Assembly (NCBI GenBank): GCA_963971285.1
Contig: OZ020248.1
Location: 14,942,001-15,006,000 of the forward strand
Direction of reading: 5' to 3'
Origin: Astropecten irregularis
Lineage: Eukaryota > Echinodermata > Asteroidea > Paxillosida > Astropectinidae
DNA length: 64,000 nt
The notes beneath the pieces were generated by a model. It saw nothing but the letters and a program-made list of their open reading frames with translations. It was not told the origin of the DNA and searched no databases. The translations under genes were made by a program, and so were the position numbers. Numbering within the stretch: position 1 is the first letter of the stretch; the number at the start of each line of letters is the position of its first letter. Of this stretch, positions 11,387 to 45,297 are shown piece after piece.

Positions 11387-11909
11387 ACTCAAGCATTCTG
11401 ACCTCAGTAAGGAATTTGAACGGCTTCTAAACTTTGAAACACTGAAACAATCAAGACGATACCATAGTAAAAGAAAAAAAATTGAAGTTGCTTAATCAAT
11501 TACTGTGTGAGTTTTTATTGCATCTTGGTTGATTTTTATTTACTGGGAAAAGATGATCTCATGGCAAATTTAACTGCCCTAATGTAAATGTTCGTGTAAA
11601 AAGTCTTGGTTAAAAAATTGTCAAATTTATTCTAAAAATATTTAGAATTTGTCTTAATTTTCCATGCAAATGGAACATTTATAAAATACTATACTAGGTT
11701 AGGTATAAAGAACAACAGTCACAAATAAAGGAATCTAATTTATTCTAATATTCACCAATCCCCGACTCTTTTTTTCAAAATTCTAGGCCTCACAATTTTC
11801 AAAAGTTTGGAATCGGAAAGTTTTGAATTTGAAGGCATGATAAAGGTATGATAGGTATGGTACACATTTGTTAATTATGTATTACACAGGCACAATGTGT
11901 TCCACTATG

Positions 11910-12250
11910 CTTATATCATACTTCAGGTTTTTTCAAGGAAATGCAGATTCATGGGCAAAAATATCAAGAAAGATGCATTCATCTGTGAAATTTCCAGTCC
12001 CATACGGTGCCCACTTTTTAAGAAAACAGTGACAAACACCCACAGTATTTAAACAAAATCTTTTCACCTTTATTTTTGATCTTCAGAAGATGAAAATTGT
12101 TTTTGGTCATTGGTTTTACTCTTTGCTGAATAAATACAGCATTTCAGGGAGAACCTTTTTAAAGGTATGTTTCTGCCATCACCATCTTTATAGGTAAATC
12201 TGTGAAGATTTCTGTTTCGGTATACTACCAAAGTATGATAGTATCTTTAA
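11910..12250 (+). mobile_element. TTAA MITE copy b
   Basis: Degenerate left end; right end AAAGTATGATAGTATCTTTAA. It lies antisense to the LENG9-like gene, 10 bp beyond its stop codon, and so forms most of its 3' UTR. Confidence 0.8.
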
Positions 12251-12260
12251 ATGACCCCTA

Positions 12261-15200
12261 TCAGTGTTCATATTGGACATCCATACTGGCTAAACAATAG
12301 TAGAAGCCATCAGCTCTTATGGGGTCATCCATAGAGCAAAGGTGGATGGCATCTACAGGTTGTACCCCGATGAAGGCTTGTTCAAATCTCTTATACAAGT
12401 CAAAGTGAATGGGCATGCCATCAAATGCACGGGCGTCATCCCAGTTCATCTTCATCAGAGTCAAGTGAGGGTTGAACGTGTCACGGTTGCCAACGAGGTT
12501 GATCCCAGCATCCCTTAACCCTGTTAAGAGTGTCTGGGAGAGTTTCAAGAGGGCCGGGGATTTCTCCGGAGGCGAGTACAGGATCCGGTTGGAGAACTGC
12601 CCCAGGCCCTGGAACCGTAGCATGGTCAGTGGGGAAAGAAGGCTGGAGATGTCCTGCTGGAGTGACTGCAGGACGCGGATGGCCGTGGACTTCTCGTAGG
12701 AGCTCTCCAGACGCATAGTGCAGAGGGTGATGTGGAGGCGGGCATCATCGATGCACGTATCCTCTAGCCGCGGGTCCCAGTCACAGACAGCATCCTGGAT
12801 GCGTCTCACACACCTGAGGATGACAGGGTCTGTGATGCGGATGCTAAAAAAGTAATTGGCACCCTGACGCGGTTGTCGTTTCTTCTCCACTCTTGATGAC
12901 GCCTCTGAATCCACAGATAACTTCTCAACCGTCAGCTCTTCCTTGACGTCATCACTTGTTTCCTTCTCTTCCACGTTCTGGTTCTCTTTCGAAAACATCT
13001 GCACCGTGTCCAAGATGGTCGTGTTGCTGCCGGTCGACCCGAAGACATTATCGATCCGTTGATTTTTGTCCCAGACCACCTGGTCTTTGTACTTGAAGTA
13101 CTGGATGCGGTGCCTCGGTATGGCCAGGGTCACGTAGTCATCAACGGTGGCGATGTCCACCCAACTGAAAGCCGTGAAAGGTTTCTCCATGATGCCCACG
13201 AATCGGTCCAGGTAGCCCACGGTGAAGTCCTCCTGGCGTACCTGCCTGTCCCACTGGATGCGGGAGATCACCTCTGATGCCGTCTTCATCCTGGGCTTCT
13301 TGCTCTGATATTCCTCCTCCTGACTTGCCCGTTTCTTCTTCTTCTTCTCCTTCTTCCCTCTCCTCCGAGAATCTCCTATGTCTTCATCTTCAAGATTCTC
13401 GTCTTCCTTGGGGATAGGTGTCCTTGATGCAGGCTCACCGACTGCAGGCAAAGTGGAACAAGGTCAGATTTGAATGACACAAGATTATACAGGGGTTGTA
13501 GGGGTTACTGCAGGCCCAACTTGGTCCAAAGTGTGCCAGATCAATGAAGAAATGGCGCATAACACAGGACCTTGTTTGTTTAACGCAAAGGACCACGGAT
13601 TCTGTGGGTCTGGATCCCATTTTAGCATACCCTGCATAGGACTTGGATTCACAAATTTGGAATCATGTGTGTTAAACAAACAGGCCCCTAATCAGGGGCC
13701 GATTTCACTAACGCTTTGCCATCATCGCTAAAGTCCAAATCCATCACTTAATGGGAAATTGCTATGCAAAGAAGCAATCAATTTTTCCGTTAAAGGTTGT
13801 ATCACACTTTGGTAAGAAACCAAAACGGAAATGTTCATTGATTTACGTATAACTTACAGGGTATGAAGATGGTGGTGGTAGAAACATACCGTTAAAATGT
13901 TTCCGCCTGAAATGGTGTATTTATCCAGAAATTTATAAAACAACGACCGAAAATCTTTTTGATCTTTTAAAAGATCAAAAATAAAACAGAAAAGACTTAA
14001 GAAATACTGTGGCCGTTTTTCACTGTTTTCTCGAAAAGTTGGCACCGTATGGGACTGAAATTTTCACAGATTACTTTTACTGTATCTTCCTTGATATTTT
14101 TGCCCATGAATCTGTATTTCTTTGACAAAAACCAAAGTATGATACTACCTTTAACCAGCTCTATGATATTGACCCAGCTTAGACCCAAGGCCAAAGGTGG
14201 TGTTAGGCAAAGTTTCTTGGCCTGTGTACTCACCTGGATCCTCTTCCTCCTGATCACTATCATCATCAATATCGTCTCCTCCAGCGGCCCTCCGTCCATC
14301 CAGCCACTCCTTAGCAACGTCCAGCAGAGCGTACATGACCGGTTCTCCCCTGGACTCCTGGGCGGACTGGTAGAGCTTCTGCAAAAGCTCCGTCAGTAAT
14401 GGGTCATCCTGGTCGAGATTAGCGGCCGCCTCCTCCCTGGCGAGAATCTCCACCTTCGGACTGGTCTGTGGATAGTTTGCTTCACATCACAGAAAAAAAT
14501 TTAATTAGCTCAGTTAAAACTAATATATAATTTGAAGAATTTATAAGATTTGAAAAGTGAACAAAGAAAAATTGACTGGAGCGGGATTCGAACCAGCAAT
14601 CTCCAGAATACCGTACAGGGGCTCAATTAGTTTGCCTTGTGGTTGTTTAATGAATTTATAAGATTATCTAAAAGTACGTAATGATTGATAAAATGTGAAA
14701 TGTGCCACAATTATTTTAAAATGGCAGTGTATATTTTGCTAGCACCGGCATTTTTCTTGCAAATGCTATTTTGCAGCTGCAGCCAATTTCATGAAATTTC
14801 ACCTTATTTTCACGTAACTTATGCAACATTTTACTGCCTTTGGTTGCACAAGTTATGCACGTTTCACGAAACTAACCCAACATTTATATGTGGCATAAGT
14901 TATGCAACATTTTGTGAAATCGGCTGCAGTTCCCTTACTTGGATTGGCAAAAATTTGCATTACATAATGCTTGCAAGAACGTACCTCCAGCAAATAACGT
15001 TTAGAGAAAGAAGGCCGGCATGACATATTGAGAATTGGCCAATAAGAAAAAATTAATGCACACTTCAACATTATTAAAAGCAATAAGACAAGTTGAAACT
15101 CTGTGTCAATACGTACGAACGTCTGATACATGCGTGCATGCAAATTTTATGCGACACGGCACATCTGCCAATCGGATCTGTTTTGAGAACATTTCCGTCA

Positions 15201-15638
15201 GGATCGTGACAGAGGATGTGTATTTCCACGCAGAAGCTAGCTAGTCTACGTGATAGACACACTCGCAATTCGGTACGATAATAGATGCGCCCCCTGATTG
15301 GTCAAAACTTAGAGAGGTCAGTGCATAATTAATCAGGAATTCTGCACGCATGTGATTGACGCTCGCTCGCTGTGACAAGTGCATTCCTTCCTCCATGATC
15401 TATCACATAGAAAACACAACAGCGCCCTCACACACAAAAACTCACTAGGTAGAGAGAACTGTAGTCCTACTGCCAGACCCTCGGGCCTGAGCCGCACCAC
15501 GCAGTGGTATTCTTCACCAGCTGGCAACCTCTCCACATTAAATTCTTCCTCTCCGACAAAGATTGAGGCTAGTGCCTCCAGCTCTCCCATGAGGTCCTCA
15601 TCCGAGGTACAGACATCGGGGTTTGTAGCCTCTGCCAT
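12261..15638 (-). CDS. LENG9: LENG9-like protein: RWD + MJ1316 + 2H phosphoesterase
   Basis: Coding exons on the minus strand are 15638-15446, 14479-14234 and 13441-12261, giving 539 residues with consistent phases. Donors are GTGAGT. Residues about 10-110 look like an RWD domain (ELEALASIF near the start; LPTNYPQTSPKVEI rebuilt across the exon 1/2 junction). An acidic linker and a lysine-rich NLS-like stretch (about 176-184) follow. Residues about 199-283 match the MJ1316 (DUF504) RNA cyclic-group recognition domain (TVGYLDRFVGIMEKPF, AIPRHRIQYFKYK, VFGSTG). Residues about 340-535 match the AKAP7/2H phosphoesterase family with both HxT motifs: HIT at 383 and HLT at 472. This domain set points to LENG9. 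The CCCH zinc finger of vertebrate LENG9 is not visible. An RNA-end processing or binding role is inferred; no substrate is known from sequence. It shares an upstream region with DHX40 (head to head). Confidence 0.87.
13695..13799 (+). mobile_element. Partial MITE, CCGATTTCACTAACGC family
   Basis: Matches the left half of the full palindromic copy at 49116-49265. It is broken where the TTAA MITE at 13800 begins. Confidence 0.65.
13800..14154 (-). mobile_element. TTAA MITE copy c
   Basis: Ends TTAAAGGTTGTATCACACTT and ATGATACTACCTTTAA, with TTAA on both sides. LENG9-like intron 2. Confidence 0.88.
14554..14655 (-). mobile_element. SINE-1, truncated
   Basis: Keeps the tail and B box (GGATTCGAACC on + strand) and part of the anticodon arm; the 5' half is missing. 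LENG9-like intron 1, about 75 bp from the exon 2 acceptor. Confidence 0.75.
15095..15410 (+). repeat. Second copy of the shared first-intron repeat
   Basis: Parallel to 3640-3965 with many substitutions and small indels. It lies in LENG9-like intron 1, ending about 35 bp from the exon 1 donor. Confidence 0.75.
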
Positions 15639-16533
15639 GATCAGCTGTCCGATGAACAAAGCAAAAACAAAGCAATTAAGACAATAAACTGTGGTGACTT
15701 CTGCTTTGTTTTACTATCTGGGCCCAATTTATGGTTCCACTTACAATAAAGTATTGGAGCTTAGCATGGAAACTGAAAATTCTGATTTTGTGAAGAAGTG
15801 AGAAATGTTTGCAGGTACTAGTTGCGACGATCGTAATCCCTTGGTTTATTGGACCTTAGGGTTACGATCATCGCAACATAGCATGAAACTAAAAAAAGCA
15901 CAGATGCAAATTGCAGATAAGGCAAAATGCCTTTTCAATTAGAAGTATAAATAATTGGAATGCTTTACCAGAGGAAGCAGTTTCTGCATCCAGTGTGAAT
16001 ATGTTCAAATCAGCTATTAATTGAGCTAAAGTTTGTACCCTACCAGAGACTATCCAACTTGACGAGGGGCAAATAAGCTGTAAGCTTTACGTCTCTACAT
16101 CCAAGTAAATCCAAGTAAGTAAACTGTAAAGTAAGTCAGTACACTCGTCCTACCTTTTTTCTGAAACAGCCACCTAATTCGTTAGATGAGAAAATGATTA
16201 TGGTGGTCGTATTTGCTATTTTCGGTCGTTTTTATTAGGCCTACATGGCATCGGGTGATTGCACAATAGATGGATTGCACATTACACATAAAATAAAATT
16301 AGACCATCACACTGATTACATTGCACCATTGCACTGAAATGCAGTTCCCTGTTTGTTTACATTGACGATAACAAACGATCATTGCATTGTGTAGGGGAAC
16401 TACAAATTGTGTATTGCACAACGTGGTGAAACATTCTTCCGGAAACCAGACCCGATATTCGCGTGTATTTCAAACTCATGAATAGTCTGGTGCACATGTG
16501 TTGTCGTTTGGTCGTTTGAGAGGGGAATCCAAG
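15639..16533. promoter_or_regulatory. Head-to-head intergenic region of LENG9-like and DHX40
   Basis: The 895 bases between the two start codons must contain both upstream regions and 5' UTRs. A bidirectional promoter is an inference from layout. No clear TATA box is seen for either gene. A short palindromic repeat of the GATCGTAACCC family lies at 15817-15885. Confidence 0.45.
15817..15885. mobile_element. Short MITE, GATCGTAACCC family
   Basis: ACTAGTTGCGACGATCGTAA pairs with the inverted GGGTTACGATCATCGCAAC. The ends are the same as those of the 2.17-kb element at 16919-19079. Confidence 0.65.
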
Positions 16534-39821
<23,288 letters not shown>

Positions 39822-40007
39822 TTGTTCCTTTCCGCTGGCTTTGCGGGAAGGTCCCTGTTTGACTTCTACTCTTTGCTGTGGTCAGACTTGTAAAGGTCAG
39901 ATATTTACTATTCCTGCTCAATACCATCGCCTGAAACACTGGACGTCAAAGTCACATGGTATTGGCTGCACCTAACATCAACAAAAACATTGATGTGCAG
40001 CAGGAGA

Positions 40008-40013
40008 ATTAAA
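40008..40013 (+). terminator. Candidate poly(A) signal of DHX40
   Basis: ATTAAA, a common variant hexamer, 187 bp after the DHX40 stop codon and just before a repeat begins at 40061. Confidence 0.35.
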
Positions 40014-40060
40014 ATGATGACGCCATTATCATAATGACGTCATCAAGAGTGAGGAGTGAC

Positions 40061-40430
40061 CATAGAGCTAGCTAGAGTACTAGTCTTGGTTCTCCGTGTG
40101 TAGACGCTTTGAAGCTATCCTGGACGCCGTTGAATTTGTGTGTGTGCCTGTGGAAGAAGACAACTTTGACTATAATGTCTTGTGAAGAATGTACTCTAAT
40201 GCAACGTGGAACACACTGCACTTGCAAACGTTATTAAAATACCGGTAGCGCGTCTTGATGAAACGCGCATTTGCCAAAGGTGTACTTTTGGCGTATTGGG
40301 CTTCGATAGTGCACCTGTATATGGAGCACAATGCAGACTTAAAAAAGGTGTACAACATTCTGTTTCCAGAGGTGTGTGCACAAACATGGATGCACCCAGC
40401 AGGCATCACTCTGCACAAATATCAGCATTC
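40061..40430 (-). mobile_element. hAT-like MITE copy 4 (truncated)
   Basis: Reverse orientation: CATAGAGCTAGCTAGAG, then GTGTAGACGCTTTGAAG and the rest of the body; the other end is missing. Confidence 0.75.
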
Positions 40431-40489
40431 CAGTAAAAAATAATGGCAGATTTTTAATTACCAAAAATAATTATTTGAGCGGGTGATCA

Positions 40490-40795
40490 TCCTTACTTAC
40501 AGCCAGGGTGCTGAATTGCAAAGGATGCAGCTATAACATGATTGAGTTGCCGGCATTCATGAGCGCCCTTGGCTGCCAGGTACATCAACCCATATATGAT
40601 CACTGAGTACAGCCCAAGATCAAAAGTGTTTGATTTTTGTAGAGGGAGGAAACCCGGAGAAAAACCCTCGTAGCATAGGAGAGAACCAACGCACAACTCT
40701 ACTCACATATGACCCAAGCTGGGATCGAACCAGGGCCACATTGGTGAGAGGCAAATGACAATTGTCCTACCACCCCAAAATTCATTTTTGTCAGC
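40490..40795 (-). mobile_element. SINE-4
   Basis: tRNA-like head on the minus strand (B box GGTTCGATCCCAGC), body with CTCCGGGTTTCCTCCCTCTA and CAAGGGCGCTCATGAATGCC. Confidence 0.75.
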
Positions 40796-40810
40796 TTGGC
40801 CGGGTGTAGA

Positions 40811-40986
40811 ATAGCGCTCCGCACTTGCGCTAAAAATAGCACCGGATCTCAGACAAACATTGCAACGTGTGGTGGGTGTACTTGTGTGCACATGCATGCA
40901 TGGTGTACACTACGTATGTGAGTCAATGTTTGTCTGGCATCCGCCGCCAAATCAATCGTGTGACGTCATTAGGGCGGAGCGCTATT
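40811..40986. mobile_element. Palindromic MITE, AATAGCGCTCCGC family, copy 1
   Basis: AATAGCGCTCCGCACTTGCG at the left and GGGCGGAGCGCTATT at the right; inner CAGACAAACATTGCAAC is also inverted. Confidence 0.85.
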
Positions 40987-41187
40987 GGAACGTGCTGTTG
41001 GGTTGTCAAATTCTTTGACGCTATTGTGATGTCATCAAAACAGCAAATCTTTTTTTGTTTGTTAACGTTTCAAAGATTTGAAACTTGTGGGTTATGTCAG
41101 GCATATACCCTAAATGACAAATATGAAATAACATCATATTATCATTTTGTTAAAATTTTGTTTTTAATAAATTTTCCCCCTTCCCAA

Positions 41188-41349
41188 TAGCGCTCCGCAC
41201 TTGCGCTAAAAATAGCAGCGGCTCAGACAAACATTGCAACCATGCAAACGTGTGTGCGTACCGTGGGCCTCCATGTCCACTACGTGTGTGAGACAATGTT
41301 TGTCTGACATCCGGGGATTTTGTGAAGTCATTAGTGCAGAGCGCTATTA
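41188..41349. mobile_element. Palindromic MITE, AATAGCGCTCCGC family, copy 2
   Basis: Same arms and core as 40811-40986, about 200 bp further on. Confidence 0.85.
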
Positions 41350-41412
41350 TAATTTGTTGCATTTCATAGAAATGATTTTGAAGCCTCGTTTATACCAAGC
41401 CCAATGTCTTGT

Positions 41413-41990
41413 TAATGGGAGACTTTTGGAGCGGGCTGTCGATAGAGGGCAACAAACAACCGGTCTCCTGAAAACTTTTGTACACGCTTTAAGTACGGCG
41501 ATTATTGGCAAATTCTCCAAAAGATGCAGGAAAATGCTGTGAACATTAAATTCAGGACATTTACAATGAACTTTTAGCTTCTTATTGCCGCCCACCTCAA
41601 TTTTAATACCCGAAAATACAAAGTGAGGTGATATTCTTATGTTTGGCGAGGAAGAATGTGCTAGGTTTCGCTTGCCAACGTAAAACTTTGTGCACAAAAC
41701 AATATGATGTTTGACATCAGCCATTATGATCGTTTGTAACTCGCCCTTTTGATGGCAAATCTCCACTGATTCTGCATTTGCTTGTTCTTGGGGAAATGGT
41801 CCTCCCCTGCCACCACAACCGGGCACTGCACAGTATGTACCCCGCATTTTCATGCGCTTATTTTACGCCGGTTGTGTTTACGACAGATATCTGTGCACAA
41901 AGACAACAAGACACACGTTTCCCAAGAATGGTGAAGGGCGCCCTCTTGAGGTTAACAATGGTTAGTCAAAAGTCTCCCATTATGATGATA
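41413..41990. mobile_element. Inverted-repeat element with a THAP-like ORF start
   Basis: TAATGGGAGACTTTTGG at the left is inverted at the right (CAAAAGTCTCCCATTA). A minus-strand frame opens at 41853 with MRGTYCAVPGC, resembling the C2 start of a THAP finger. The rest is not recognisable. The outer sequence is shared with the palindromic MITEs at 21451 and elsewhere. Confidence 0.5.
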
Positions 41991-44416
41991 TCATTACTTG
42001 ACATGTGACATCCTCATCATTATAAAAAAAACTGCAAGTTTTATAGTGAGCATGGCCAAACAGAATGGTGCATCGAGGCAGCAATGTGTCAGAAGTGAGC
42101 GGAAATGTCATGATGTCACAGCGACTCTGCGCTAACTCTGCATCATACAACACCGTCTTTAAAAAAATCTGAATCAATCACAGGATGTTATCGTGAGCAA
42201 ACGGCTTCCGAGCTCCAAACAGCTAGCAAGCAAGCTGACTGCTAGCCACAGGACAACTGCACCGAATTAAGGGTGCACCCTACTAAATAGCTCAAAATTC
42301 AATGCGCCGAGCTGATTATCATATTCTGTGTACCCTCGAAATGTTTTTAAAATATGCAATTTGTGGGGTCATGCAATTTGTGTAATTATGACGGGCTATC
42401 ACAGCCTGGGGGTTCAGTGCTTCAGCCTGTTGTGGAGACTTGAGACATTTTGGTTTAAAATCCGGTCCTACGTTGTTTTGAACGTGGAGGGTTGCTTCAT
42501 GAAATCTGGTAGCAAGTCGGTTACTGAATAAGGACATTTCGAGGGTGTTTTTTTTCTTGGGGCAATTAGCAAAAAATCCAATCGGTTACCCAACCAAAAA
42601 TTGAAAAGAATTGGGTAGATGAGAGTTCACACTACCATTTACACAATTGCACCAACAACTGAGAATCTTCTGGATGGGATTTTTTTAACTGTGAAGTTGA
42701 GGAATTTTACACTAAGGTCAATGGGAGTTTATTTAGTGTGGTGACTGTTAAAGTTATCTGCCGCCCTCTATTGACAGAAAAAGTTACTTTGATATTTTAT
42801 ACTGTTCTATCTTTTCTACTCCCCCCTCCCCTTTTAAGATTGATTGTATGAAATAAATGGATACAAAAAAATAAAATATGAAATAGAAATTAAACCTGAG
42901 GACTCCCGGAGTGATATCTGTTTGTTGTAAAATAGGAAAATGAATGAGGTGTCGAGTTATGTTGATTCTTGAGCTTTTTGCTTGTAATTGTGCCTACTGT
43001 CTATTGTACATGTACATGTACATGACTTTCTTTTACAATTTCAGTAAAATCATTAGTTTCGTTGCAAGGCCTTATAGTTTTGCACTGTTTTCAATGGACC
43101 AAACATGATTATTTGTGTACATGTATTTCTATTCATGGGACTTTGAGTTATTGTGATCTTTTTCTTTTGAAAGAATGAGAATCCAAGTGGAATTTTAATA
43201 ATCTGCCCCAAAAAGCCTAAATTCTGTTTCCCGTAGTTTAGAATCGGCGTTTACAGAAGCAGAAAATCCCCAACTTGATCCTATTTCTTTAATTCGGAAG
43301 TTTTTTTTAGTTGTGCACGTGCATAATACAAGATTTTCTAGTCAACTAGGCTGGTGTAGAAATTTGGCGCTAAACCTAAAAAGCAAAGAATTAGGATCAT
43401 AAGGGCATGATTTCCATGAAATTAAGGCAGAACAGACTGTCCTGCTATTGGGGAATGCTGCATATTAAAATTATGTACTTTATATAAATTGTTTAGGGAT
43501 GTAAATGCTACCTCCATGGTTATGGTTTGAAACTTTGGATAAATGACAAAATGCTAATTTAGATTGGATGGATATCTGGCCAGTGTAGCATGCTGTTCAA
43601 TTCCTTCCCCGTTAATGGTTCGCGTCATCATTACTTGTTAGTCCTCCAAATCCCCCCATGTAATAGGACCACACCCTTTCCTGAGATCAATGAGATCAAT
43701 ATTTCCTCCAATCACTTCCAGTGTATGGCCGGGGTCAGTCTTATCAAATATGACCATATTAAATGTCTATGGTTCACCCATTACAAGGACCATATGGGCT
43801 AGGCAATTTAGCTGTAGTGATTTCTACATGAATTTATATTTCTATAAGTACCAGGGATGAGATTGACCAATGATAAAAATGTCTGAAAACAGCCGACAGG
43901 GAGCATAAAAAGTCTTAAATCTGAAAATCTCCTATAGCTATACTTTTGTACACAGGCTGAGGAAAAAAATCTGAAATCAGATTTTAATCTGAGAAATCTC
44001 ATCCCCGTTTAACCCTATTATTACTTTCAACATTCTTGTGATTATTTCTTGTGATTTTCACAAAAGTAACACTGCGCAATTTTGTTTGCTGTGTTGGCAC
44101 TCTTTTTTTTACATTTGCAGTTGAGTTCCTTGTCTCTTCTTTTGCTCAGTAATAATTTAAGGCCCTTTTAAAAAAAAGCATCCCCTGCATGGCTACAAAA
44201 TTTTCCTGGGGTGGGATTTCCCGTGTTATTGCAAATTGTAAAAAGACGCAAAGTATCACAAAATAATTATCTGACAATAGTCAGATGTGTTTGTTAGTTA
44301 ATAGTCCCCATGGTTAGTTAAAATAATCCTAAGATTTTGACTTTATACTTAAAAATGGTTAACACATAAACAAAGACGCATTTTATTTAGCAATGGAGAA
44401 ACAGACATACTGACTT

Positions 44417-44430
44417 AATCTCTTTTTTGA
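44417..44430 (-). promoter_or_regulatory. Histone downstream element (U7 snRNA pairing)
   Basis: The purine-rich minus-strand sequence TCAAAAAAGAGATT starts about 10 nt after the stem-loop, at the position and with the composition of the element that base-pairs with U7 snRNA. Confidence 0.75.
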
Positions 44431-44439
44431 AGATGTGGT

Positions 44440-44455
44440 GGCTCTGAGAAGAGCC
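44440..44455 (-). terminator. Histone mRNA 3' stem-loop
   Basis: On the minus strand this reads GGCTCTTCTCAGAGCC: a perfect 6-bp stem, 4-nt loop, flanked by AAAC upstream and ACCACA downstream. It is the SLBP binding structure of replication-dependent histone mRNAs. Confidence 0.95.
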
Positions 44456-44482
44456 GTTTGGGTTTTGGAGGAAGTAAAATCT

Positions 44483-45160
44483 TTACTTCTTGGAGGCCTT
44501 CTTTGCTGCTGGCTTCTTTGTAGCCTTCTTTGATGGCTTGGCCTTGGTTGGCTTCGGCTTGCTGGTCTTCTTGGGCGACTTGCTTGCCTTCTTGATGGCT
44601 GGCTTCTTTGTGGCCGATGCTTTCTTGGCAGCTGGCTTCTTGGCCTTCTTGTCGGCCTTCTTGGGGGACTTGGCCTTCTTCTTCTCTGTCTTCTTCTTGG
44701 GGGACTTGGCCTTCTTGGCTGCTTTTTTGGCTGCCTTCTTGGCTGCTGCCTTCTCCTTCTTGGCTTTGTTCTGCTCCTTCTTCTTCTCCTTCAGGACCTT
44801 GGCCTTCTGGCGGGCCTTCTCCTTCTTGGCCTTTGCTGAAGCAGACTGCTTGGCAGCCTTGTTGTCCAGCTTGAAGGATCCGCTGGCTCCCTTGCCCTTG
44901 GTCTGCACCAACTTTCCGGAGGTGACCAGGGTCTTGATGCCACGCTTGATGTAGTTGTCGTACGAGGCAGGCAGGGTGTAGTTGGCGTGGATGTACTTCT
45001 TGATCGCCTGCAGGGAAGAGCCCGAGCGGGGCTGGTCCTTCAGGTTGGCCACGGCAGCCAGGATCATTTCACCGGCAGACGGGTGGGACGTCTTCTTCTT
45101 GGCCGCGGTCTTCTTCTTGGCCGGCTTGGCTGGCTTAGCAACGGGTGCCTGATCAGTCAT
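44483..45160 (-). CDS. Linker histone H1 (intronless, replication-dependent type)
   Basis: A single-exon frame encodes 225 residues. A short lysine/alanine N-tail leads into a winged-helix globular domain of about residues 26-100 (HPSAGEMILAAVANLKD, SLQAIKKYIHANY, IKRGIKTLVTSGKLVQTKGKGASGSFKL). A long tail of lysine, alanine and SPKK-type repeats follows. It binds linker DNA and compacts nucleosome arrays in the nucleus. The stop codon is 28 bp before a canonical histone stem-loop (44455-44440), followed by a purine-rich downstream element, so the mRNA is probably non-polyadenylated and S-phase expressed. No core histone gene is seen nearby. The antisense strand also stays open because of codon bias; that is a shadow. 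Confidence 0.96.
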   Translation of the reverse strand: MTDQAPVAKPAKPAKKKTAAKKKTSHPSAGEMILAAVANLKDQPRSGSSLQAIKKYIHANYTLPASYDNYIKRGIKTLVTSGKLVQTKGKGASGSFKLDNKAAKQSASAKAKKEKARQKAKVLKEKKKEQNKAKKEKAAAKKAAKKAAKKAKSPKKKTEKKKAKSPKKADKKAKKPAAKKASATKKPAIKKASKSPKKTSKPKPTKAKPSKKATKKPAAKKASKK

Positions 45161-45285
45161 GATGAGATGTGATGGTTATTCTTTACGAGAGAAGCGAAAA
45201 GTCTGATTGCAACAACGACAAACAAGTTCATGGGCATGGACAGCTACGCGCGAGACTTATGCCTGTATTGCGGACGCAGTATAAG

Positions 45286-45297
45286 CCACTCAATTAT
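45286..45297 (-). promoter_or_regulatory. Weak TATA-like element of the H1 gene
   Basis: The minus-strand sequence GGCTTATACTGC lies about 130 bp upstream of the H1 start codon, so transcription would begin about 100 bp before the ATG. AACACAA (45359-45365), resembling the H1-specific AAACACA box, lies about 70 bp further upstream. Both are motif matches only. Confidence 0.3.

Larger units (their letters stand above)
8825..12260. other. Convergent intergenic region, POLR3H to LENG9-like
   Basis: It holds the POLR3H 3' UTR (end not located), GGTTGGCTGG-type low-complexity sequence (8930-9740), a hAT-like MITE (10465-10961), an inverted-repeat element (about 11141-11386) and a TTAA MITE (11910-12250) that reaches to 10 bp from the LENG9-like stop codon. 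Confidence 0.6.
39822..44416. other. Convergent intergenic region, DHX40 to H1
   Basis: It holds the DHX40 3' UTR, then repeats: a truncated hAT-like MITE (40061-40430), a SINE (40490-40795), two palindromic MITEs (40811-40986, 41188-41349) and an inverted-repeat element (41413-41990). From about 42050 to 44416 I see no gene and no clear repeat apart from a TGTACA microsatellite at 43006-43023. Confidence 0.55.

Noticed and set aside
43000-43030. TGTACATGTACATG tract as a regulatory palindrome
   Set aside because: It is a short microsatellite with no gene close by.
44490-44954. 154-residue open frame opposite histone H1
   Set aside because: It is the antisense shadow of the lysine/alanine-rich H1 tail.
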